Positions 10,609 through 17,426 of a stretch of 17,426 bases of DNA are shown in pieces. The position numbers and the translations under genes were made by a program. Position 1 is the first letter of the stretch. Each line of letters begins with the position of its first letter. The notes beneath the pieces are model-generated. The model was not told where the DNA came from. It saw only the letters and a list, made by a program, of their open reading frames with translations, and did not search any database. The DNA comes from Lojkania enalia (Eukaryota; Ascomycota; Dothideomycetes; Pleosporales), in NCBI GenBank assembly GCA_010094045.1, contig ML986647.1:2948-20373 (forward strand), read 5' to 3'.

Positions 10609-11277
10609 TTTTTAATATAGGTTAATTTTTACTATTAAAATAAGCGTATAACTATTAGATTAAGAATATAATCTATAACTATATTAATTATATTATAAAG
10701 CTTAAGTTTCTTCTAACTTTCTATATTATCTACTAGTAATTAACTATAAAAGATAATATCCGCATAAGTTTTTAAGAGGTAAGTTTAGTTCTATATAATT
10801 TAAAAGTAGTAATATTAAAGTTTAATATAAAGCTTTATATACTAATATAATCTATATTAGAAGTTCTTATATAAGAAGCTAAAATACTAAGTAACTAGTA
10901 TAAATTAGAAGCTTAATTATTATTAATTTACAATCGGATTTAAAAATATAAAAGTTTATTATCTACTTCAATTATTATAGTAATTAATTAGCGTAAAAAA
11001 GATATTAAAGTAATATTTTATTTAGTTATATTACTAAAAAATTAAGTTACTAGCCTTAAAAAAATAAATAAGACTATTATAATACGTAAATAGTATAAAA
11101 AGAAATAGATTTAGAAGAAAGTACTTTATTAAAAATAGAGGAAGAGAAGATTATTACTTAAATAGTAGTTAAATAGTAGTTAAAGGGCGAAATTTATTAA
11201 GGTAAGGTATAATTAGATATAAATTAATAGGTTTCTATATATTATAGTTATTATAAAACAACTAAGTATAATTTATA
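10609..11277. other. Unassigned AT-rich sequence left of transposon D
   Basis: This is the older sequence into which D inserted. It continues at 13131-13256 and, across the B/C insertion, at 17039-17426. A plus-strand frame can be followed from about 10160 to 11277, including a Tyr-rich YYSYYKTTKYN stretch near 11240 that could be a ruined zinc knuckle. Its stop density is no lower than background, so I do not call a gene. If 10264-10608 is a 5' LTR, this would be the gag region. Confidence 0.4.
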
Positions 11278-11279
11278 TA

Positions 11280-11333
11280 ACGTATTCTACTATTAAAGCA
11301 ACTAAACTATTAAAGCGGCCACTTTTTCTTAGC
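11280..11333. repeat. Transposon D left TIR
   Basis: This 54-bp repeat contains two AAGCGGCTA-like units 17 bp apart (the first mutated to AAGCAACTA). It pairs with 13075-13128. Confidence 0.9.
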
Positions 11334-11359
11334 ATTATAAATACTACGTACAAACTATA

Positions 11360-13045
11360 ATAAATCTATAATACAACCTTCTATTAATTTAATAAGAAGG
11401 TAGAATTGAGCTTACCTTATAGGCGTATAAATTAGGCTAGTTTAAGAGCGTGTGATATACTGCTATAACTTTTAACGTATAATATTAACAACTCTCTACT
11501 CGACTTTATAGAATCGCGTTTCGCCCTCGTATATAACTAAATTACTAGAAGCTTATAGTAACCGAAGAATAAATAATTGTATAATGTATTCTTAACCTTA
11601 ATTCGCGAGGATTTACGCTCCGGCTATATAAGGTAGCAGATATAGTAGATAAACTATTAGGCGTATATAGTAGAATACTTATAGAAAAGAATTAGTCTAA
11701 ACGATTTATAGCGTATATAAATAAGCTTAAAACAGCCTTTAATCGAGTAAAGAATTATTAAAAAATAAAATAAGAGAATCTAGAGGTTATTAACGTATAG
11801 TTTAAGCTTATACGAGATATAATTGCGAAATATAATATATATAATAATAATATCTACAACTTTAATAAGATAGGCTTTTAGATAGGTATTATTAGTACTA
11901 TAAAAGTTGTTATAAGTTTAGAACGTTGTATAAAGCCTACTCTTATATAGTTAGGTAATTGTAAATAGGTTATAGTTATCTAGAGTATCTACGCTGCTAT
12001 GTATACAACCCTACTATTTATTATCTATAAAGGACGCGTCTATATCTCTATATAGTATAAAGAAGTAGGTATACTATATAATTGGAAAATTTCAGTCTCT
12101 AAGAACGGCTGGACAAATAATACGCTTAATCTTAAATAGCTAAAGTACTTTAATAAATATATAAAGATGCGTTAGGTAGGGTTATATAAACTACTTATTT
12201 TAAATAGCTATAAAAGCTATCTTAACTAAGAATTTAAAGATTACTACTTTATACGAAAGATCCTAACACTTTATATACCTTCTTATTTATTATATATACT
12301 TTAGCTTCTTAATATAATTTACTTCTTACTATTAAAGCTGAAGTATTTATAATATATATAAGACTTAGCGCGCTAACGCGTCTACTATATTAATAAAGAA
12401 AGCTTTCTTCCAGCCTTTAAGAACGTATTTTTTAACGTATTTATATATAAGAACTATTAAAAGGCCTTTAAAGTAATAGGAATTGTTCTTCTAAACGCGT
12501 AGGTTATATTAAATCGCCTTAACATACGACTATATACCCTACTAAAACTACTTCTATAAGAAGACTTCTAGTAGTCTAAAACTCTAAGTAATATATATAA
12601 ATTTAGGTTACAATTAATACTGGTATAAAAGTTCTTTATATGATTACTAAAAGAGGTATAAAAAGGATTCTTACAGCTTATAAAAGGTGCTAAGTTAATA
12701 CTATATTAGAATACGCTTTTTTAAGCTCGCAACTCTAAGCTTAAAAGGTAATTAGAAGAAGTAACTAAGCGTAAAACGCATAAAAGAAAGTATATTTAGT
12801 ATAGCAGTATAGTATTATATAGCGAGGGATCTTTATATATAGCTACTAAAGTATTTATAGACTCTCAGCCCTTTAAGAAAACTTGTAGTACTAATACTTA
12901 AGAAAGAGTTTAACCAGCTTAACGCTACTATAGTAACTATAGTAAGACTGGATATAACACTCGTACGTGCTAAAAGGATAGTAGAGAAAATTCTAAATTA
13001 GATAAAAGTATATTATATATAGAATCTCTTATTAGTATTAAGTAA
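11360..13045 (+). pseudogene. Transposon D transposase (pogo/Fot-type DDE), RIP-inactivated
   Basis: A single frame runs from a probable mutated ATG (ATA, 11360) to about TAA 13043-13045; the exact stop is uncertain. The N-terminal part reads EGRIEL, then QLSTRLYRI (psq-like helix-turn-helix), then KLIVTEE and SRGF (CENP-B-type domain). The catalytic Asp codons are Asn at residues 169 (YNFNKIGF), 282 (LLILNSY) and 318 (LQLLNI). That is D-x35-D for the last pair, at the same residue numbers as in C. The C-terminal CCHC knuckle is present at residues 524, 527, 532 and 537 as Tyr, Tyr, Tyr and Cys. All three catalytic residues are gone and stops are frequent. In family members this protein binds the TIRs and moves the element by cut-and-paste. 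Confidence 0.9.
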
Positions 13046-13074
13046 ATTAACTTTTCATATATAGTATTTGTTGC

Positions 13075-13128
13075 GCTAAGAAAAAGTAGCCGCTTCGATA
13101 GTTTAGCCGCTTTAATAGTAGAATACGT
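13075..13128. repeat. Transposon D right TIR
   Basis: This is the inverted partner of 11280-11333. Read inwards it keeps AAGCGGCTA twice at exactly 17-bp spacing. Target TA follows at 13129-13130. Confidence 0.9.
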
Positions 13129-13256
13129 TATAATAAATCGAAGATTTAGGGTTGTACTAATAAGAGTATAGTAGGAAGAAGAGTTATAGTAGGGTGTTAG
13201 GCTTAACGCGACGAGTATATATACTACCTACTAGTATAGATTAGATAGAAGTAATA

Positions 13257-13325
13257 ACGTACAGCATAAGCGAGCTGATTACCTAAGTAAGCTGATTATA
13301 ATGCTAAGACTATACTAAAATCGCG
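13257..13325. repeat. Transposon B left TIR
   Basis: This 69-bp repeat has two AGCGAGCTGATT-type units 17 bp apart (the second reads AGTAAGCTGATT). It pairs with 16985-17036. Confidence 0.9.
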
Positions 13326-14772
13326 ACTACTTTTCGCAAAATATTATACTTTCTTATATTCTATTATACTATATAGTATAGTAGCCTATTCTTCTATATC
13401 TATAGCATTATTTTTACACGTCCGCGAGTTATGCCTAGTCTTATTATACTACCTACAGCGCCTTTAAGTTAGCTGGTCTCTATTAATACGCGCCTTCTTC
13501 CTACCCTTCTTCCTATTAGTATAAGTACTAAACTCTTTTAGAACAGTTAATTAAGCGCCTTCTTTAATTGTTAAATTACCTTTCCTCTATATACGCTTTC
13601 TTTTATACGATTAATGTTATATAGCAGTCTTATTAGCTGCTTAAAGCTTAGTAACCTAAGCGCGTAATAGTACATTTTTATATATTATATACGTAGTACC
13701 CTTTATAAACTATTTAAACGCCTCTACTATTAAAGTAGGTAAGTTATTTAAGTACTTTTAAACTCTTAATTAAACGTATATAGATTAAGACCTAAATTTG
13801 ATAGAATTACTTAGTATTTTTAACTCCTAAGAGGTATCTTTAACTATAAGAGATATTAGCGTATATAGTTGAACTTTAAGCTTTAATAGTACTATATCTA
13901 AATTAAATAGAACTAGGCTAGTACCTCGAAAGCTATTTAGAATATTACTCTTTATAATTGCTGCGTTAAAAGCTGCTTTAAAATAGGGTAAGAATTTAAT
14001 TTTTATAATATAGTTAATATAACCGCGTATCAGCTACTCGACTTAGCGCCTATACGTAGTCTTTAAAGGCGAGAAATAACCTATATCTAGTAGCTGTAGT
14101 AGATATAATAAATATAGAGGTATATAGAGAGTAATAATATTCTTTTCCTCGTAGAGCTGCCTAAATTTAAATAAGTCGTAGCTTTTATAGCTGTTAAAAA
14201 TTAGTAATTAATACATACTAATAGTATAATTCTTTATTTACGTGTTAAAGTACTTTAACTACTTAATACTAATATTATTTGTCGTCCAGCTGTTATTAGT
14301 AACTTATATAGCCTAGGTTAGTAGAATATTATCTTCTTTATATTATATAGAGAGGTGGTAGGTACCTATAAAGATAATAAAAGGTAGTATCGTCTATCCT
14401 ATCGCGTTAATACTCTAGATAACTATAGTCTACTTATAATTATCTGGCTGGAGCTGCTTTAGTTAATTCCGTCTCTTAGAGCTAGTAACTACTACTTCTA
14501 TTAATATTACGTCTATTATAAAGCCTAATTTATTAAATTTATATATATCTTTATTAATAATACTATACTTAGCCTTTATATTCTATATAAGGTAGAACCA
14601 GCCTTCTATAACCTTAGAATCCTTATATTTAGCTTTTAAATAGTCGTATTTTTAATTAAATTTAACCTTAAGCTTAGGCGTATGTTTAATAAAGTTCTCT
14701 ATCTAGTTCTTTCTAACCTAGCTAGTAGAGCATATAGCTAGCAGTAAATTAGCTATATTTTAAATAGTAGTA

Positions 14773-14841
14773 ATATATAGTATAAGCGAGCTGATTACCT
14801 AAACGAGCTAATTATAATACTAAAACTCTACTAAAATCGTA
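14773..14841. repeat. Transposon C left TIR
   Basis: This 69-bp repeat has two 17-bp-spaced units (AGCGAGCTGATT and ACGAGCTAATT with one shifted base change). Its terminal ACG has become ATA. It pairs with 16576-16695. Confidence 0.88.
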
Positions 14842-14862
14842 ATAATTATACTTTATAGTATT

Positions 14863-16515
14863 ATACTATAACTAACAACTATAGAATTAATTTAGAAAGA
14901 AGCTAGAATATAGCTTATACTCTAAGCTCTTTAATAAGATATAATACTAACTATACGTTATGTTGTATTAATCTATAATATCTCCCAAAGTATACTTAGT
15001 ATATAAAGGCAAAAAACAGCTTTATAACGCAATTGCCGGCCTAATTTAATAAAGCTTAGTAAGACTAAGGAGTAGGTAATTATTTAGCATATACTAGATC
15101 TAGATATAAGAGGATTTCTACTATAGTTTACTACTATTTAAGATATAGCTAATTTACTACTAGCTGTACGCTCTACTAGTTAGGTTAAAAAGAACTAGGT
15201 AGAGAATTTTATTAAATATACGCCTAAGCTTAAAGTTAAATTTAATTAAAAGTATAACTATTTAAAAGCTAAATATAAGAATCCTAAGGTTATAGGAGGC
15301 TAGTTCTACCTTATATAGAATATAAAGGCTAAGTATAGTATTATTAACGAAGATATATACAACTTTAATAAATTAGGCTTTATAATAGACGTGATATCGA
15401 TAGAAGTAGTAGTTACTAGCTCTAAGAGATAGAATTAACTAAAGCAGCTCTAGCTAGGTAATTATAAGTAGACTATAGTTATCTAGAGTATTAACGTAAT
15501 AGGATAGGTAATACTACCTTTTATTATCTTTACAGGTATCTACTACCTCTCTATATAGTATAAAGAAGATAATATTCTACTAACCTAGGCTATACAGGTT
15601 ACTAATAACAGCTGGACGATAAATAATATTAGTATTAAGTAGTTAAAGTACTTTAATACGTATATAAAAGATTATACTATTAATATATATTAATTGCTAA
15701 TTCTTAATAGCTATAAGAACTACGACTCGCTTAAATTTAGGTAGCTCTATAAGGAAAAGAATATTATTACTCTCTATATACCTCTATATTTATCGCACCT
15801 ACTATAGCTACTAGATGTAGGTTATTTCTTACCTTTAAAGACTGTATATAGATGCTAAGTCGAGCAGCTAATATACAGTTATATTAACTATATTATAAAA
15901 ATTAAGTTCTTACCCTACTTTAAAGCAGCTTTTAACGCAGCAATTATAAAGAGTAATATCTTAAGTAGCTTTTAAAGCGCTAGTCTAGTTCTATTTACCC
16001 TAGATACAGTACTATTAAAGCTTAAAGTTCGACTATATACGCTAATATCCTCTATAGTTGAAGATACCCCTTAGGAGTTAAAAATACTAAGTAATCCTAT
16101 TAAATTTAGGTCTTAATCTACGTACGTTTAATTAAGAGTTTAAAAGTACCTAGATAGCTTATCTACTTTAATAGTAGAGGTGTTTAAATAGTTTATAAAG
16201 GGTGCTGTATATATAATATATAAAAATGTACTATTATGTACTTAGGTCGCTAAGCTTTAAGTAGCTAATAAAGCCGCTATACAACATTAATCGTATAAAA
16301 GAAAGCGTATATAGAAGAAAGGCAGCCTAACAATTAAAGAAGGCGCTTAATTAACTACTCTAAAAGAGTTTAGCGCTCGTACTAATAGGAAGAAGAGTAG
16401 GAAGAAGGCGCGTGTTAATAGAGACCAGCCGACTTAAAAGTACTGTAGATAGTATAGCGAGGCTAGGCATAACTCACGGACGTGTAAAAATGATGCTATA
16501 GATATAGATAAATAG
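14863..16515 (+). pseudogene. Transposon C transposase (pogo/Fot-type DDE), RIP-inactivated
   Basis: The frame is 551 codons from ATA 14863 (ATA at this position in all three copies, probably ATG once) to TAG 16513-16515, with no frameshift. Residues 10-60 hold a psq-like helix-turn-helix (KEARI, YNISQSIL), and about 70-140 a CENP-B-type domain (KLSKTKE, IRGF). The DDE core has Asn at 169 (YNFNKLGF) and 282 (LLILNSY) and keeps Asp at 318 (LQLLDVG), with D-x35-D spacing. A basic linker follows (YKRKRIQKKG), then a CCHC knuckle with Cys528, Tyr531 in place of Cys, His536 and Cys541 (HNSRTC). The last 200 nt are visibly less mutated than the rest. Internal TAA/TAG codons make it non-functional. 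Confidence 0.92.
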
Positions 16516-16575
16516 GCTACTATACTATATAGTATGATAGAATGTAAGAAAGTACAATATTTTACGAAAAGTAGT

Positions 16576-16695
16576 TGTAATTTTAGTATGGTCTTAGCAT
16601 TATAATCAGCTCGCTTGGGTGATCAGCTCGCTTGGGTGATCAGCTCGCTTGGGTGATCAGCTCGCTTGGGTGATCAGCTCGCTTATACTATACGT
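16576..16695. repeat. Transposon C right TIR, expanded
   Basis: This 120-bp end is equivalent to the 69-bp TIR plus three extra 17-bp units. The outer end reads GCTTATACTATACGT before TA 16696-16697. Confidence 0.9.
16606..16684. repeat. 17-bp tandem array TCAGCTCGCTTGGGTGA, 4 full units plus 11 bp
   Basis: There are four identical units at 16606, 16623, 16640 and 16657, then TCAGCTCGCTT to 16684. All units keep CA and TG dinucleotides, unlike the surrounding sequence. The unit is the subterminal repeat of this transposon family, present once or twice at the other five ends. In the elements it is a candidate transposase-binding site, which is inferred from its position in the TIR. Confidence 0.95.
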
Positions 16696-16984
16696 TAAGC
16701 CGCGGCGGAAATCCTCTTATATCTAGATCTAGTATATGCTAAATAATTACCCACTCCTCAGTCTTACTAAGCTTTATTAAATTAGGCCGGCAATCGCGTT
16801 GTAGAGTTGTTCCTTACTTTTATATACTAAGTATACTTTAGGAGATATTATAGATTAATGCAACGCGACGTATAGTTAGTATTATATCTTATTAAAGAGC
16901 TTAAAGTACAAGCTATATTCTAGCTTCTTTCTAAATTAATTCTACAGTTATTAGTTGTAGTATAATACTATAAAGTATAATTAT

Positions 16985-17036
16985 CGCGATTTTAGTAGAG
17001 TCTTAGTATTATAATCAGCTCGCTTATACTATACGT
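16985..17036. repeat. Transposon B right TIR, one 17-bp unit short
   Basis: This 52-bp repeat has a single AGCGAGCTGATT-type unit where A has two, which accounts for the 17-bp length difference. Target TA is at 17037-17038. Confidence 0.88.
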
Positions 17037-17038
17037 TA

Positions 17039-17426
17039 ATAAAATATATACTTAGCTAAATAAATATAAAATATTGGCTAGTTTAGTATAAAAAACTATT
17101 ACTAAAAAGCGTACTACTAGTTTTATAAAATAGTAAGTTATTATAGTTTTTTATTATAGTATTCTTATAATATATATTTAAATATCTTATTAGCTTTACT
17201 TTATAATTCTAATTCGGTACTAGCTTTTAGTATATATATATTTTAGTATCTATATTTATATTTTAGGTATCTATTAATAAACTTTAACTTAGCTTTATAC
17301 TATTAACCTTAATTATTAACGTTAACTACTCTACTCTACTACTATTAATATATAATATCTCGTACTTAAAGAATAGTATAATCTAAAATTGTTCTAATAG
17401 TTAGTAAGTTTCTCTAAAAATAGCTT
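17039..17426. other. Unassigned AT-rich sequence right of transposon B
   Basis: This continues the older sequence interrupted by B/C; its left neighbour before insertion was 13131-13256. I see no TIR, LTR or recognisable protein motif. Some plus-strand frames would read Thr/Tyr/Leu-rich if their stops were discounted, but nothing supports a gene. Confidence 0.5.

Larger units (their letters stand above)
11280..13128 (+). mobile_element. Transposon D: pogo/Fot-like element of a second family, 1849 bp
   Basis: It is bounded by 54-bp TIRs (11280-11333 and 13075-13128). Both start ACGTATTCTACTATTAAAGC when read inwards, and both are flanked by TA (11278-11279 and 13129-13130). A single plus-strand transposase frame lies between. 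The TIR sequence differs from that of A-C, but the ACGTA start and 17-bp internal spacing are shared. It is complete in length and RIP-mutated. Confidence 0.93.
14773..16695 (+). mobile_element. Transposon C: pogo/Fot-like element nested in B, 1923 bp
   Basis: It lies between duplicated TA dinucleotides (14771-14772 and 16696-16697) inside B and points the opposite way. The left end reads ATATATAGTATAAGCGAG and the right end, inwards, ACGTATAGTATAAGCGAG. The extra 51 bp over A are three additional 17-bp units in the right TIR. It is the youngest insertion in the window by nesting. Confidence 0.94.
13386..16963 (-). pseudogene. Transposon B transposase, interrupted by C and RIP-mutated
   Basis: The frame starts at ATA (16961-16963, mutated ATG), is broken near codon 89 by the insertion of C in the opposite orientation, and resumes at 14770 down to TAG at 13386-13388. 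Removing C and one TA gives exactly 1653 nt, as in A and C. The catalytic core shows Asn for the first two Asp residues (TTT AAT and TTT AAC contexts) and a kept third Asp after CAG CTA CTA. The zinc knuckle keeps its first Cys, His and last Cys (RRCRxY...RHNSRTC), with the second Cys changed to Tyr. It is dead twice over, by insertion and by stops. Confidence 0.9.
13257..17036 (-). mobile_element. Transposon B: pogo/Fot-like element split by nested transposon C
   Basis: The left end ACGTACAGCATAAGCGAG at 13257 and the right end GCTTATACTATACGT at 17036 are flanked by TA (13255-13256 and 17037-17038). The sequence matches A from end to end. It breaks at TA 14771-14772 and resumes after TA 16696-16697 (AGTAGTA / AGCCGCGGCGG, against AGTAGTAAGCTACGGCGG in A). 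Without C and one TA, B is 1855 bp, exactly 17 bp shorter than A. The loss is one 17-bp unit in the right TIR. Confidence 0.93.

Noticed and set aside
10160..11277. Long plus-strand frame with only TAA/TAG interruptions
   Set aside because: TGA is nearly absent from the whole window, so almost every frame has this property; stop density is not below background.
11236..11290. Zinc knuckle of a further transposase spanning to AACGTAT
   Set aside because: The apparent end of the motif belongs to the TIR of transposon D, which starts at 11280.
16606..16684. Short CRISPR-like repeat array
   Set aside because: The units abut with no spacers, sit inside a transposon TIR, and the sequence is fungal in character.
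1..17426. AT-rich bacterial, plasmid or mitochondrial sequence
   Set aside because: There are no intact genes, rRNA or tRNA. Recognisable Ty3/Gypsy and pogo/Fot proteins with context-dependent C-to-T and G-to-A damage point to a nuclear fungal repeat region.

Overview
The window looks like an AT-rich, gene-free block from the nuclear genome of a filamentous ascomycete (Pezizomycotina). It is built from dead transposable elements mutated by repeat-induced point mutation (RIP). CpA and TpG are scarce, TpA is in excess, nearly every stop is TAA or TAG, and no protein-coding gene is intact. Genus and species cannot be told from this. Nothing bacterial or phage-like, and no rRNA, tRNA or host housekeeping gene, was seen.

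Layout. (1) 1-3966, plus strand: the inside of a Ty3/Gypsy chromovirus whose 5' end lies before the window. A gag-like frame overlaps a pol frame running protease, reverse transcriptase, RNase H, integrase, chromodomain without a frameshift. (2) 3691-6639: the 3' end of that element, from the end of integrase through the chromodomain and about 1.2 kb beyond, is present twice in tandem (3691-5164 and 5165-6639). (3) 6640-7521: unassigned sequence with one orphan terminal inverted repeat (TIR) at 6923-6962. (4) 7524-9395: pogo/Fot-like DNA transposon A, coding on minus. (5) 9398-11277: unassigned sequence with a possible LTR at 10264-10608. (6) 11280-13128: pogo/Fot-like transposon D of a second family, coding on plus. 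(7) 13257-17036: transposon B (same family as A, coding on minus), split by transposon C (14773-16695, same family, coding on plus). (8) 17039-17426: unassigned sequence.

The history can be read from TA target duplications. A, D and B each entered older sequence at a TA, and C later entered B at a TA inside B's transposase frame. A, B and C keep identical 1653-nt transposase frames. Their total lengths (1872, 1855 and 1923 bp) differ only by whole multiples of 17 bp, the period of a short direct repeat inside their TIRs. D and the orphan TIR show the same design (terminal ACGTA followed by a 17-bp-spaced repeat).

No functional gene system was found. The most notable signals are the variable 17-bp TIR repeat, an apparently unmutated array of it at the right end of C, and the close match between dinucleotide context and which catalytic residues survive.
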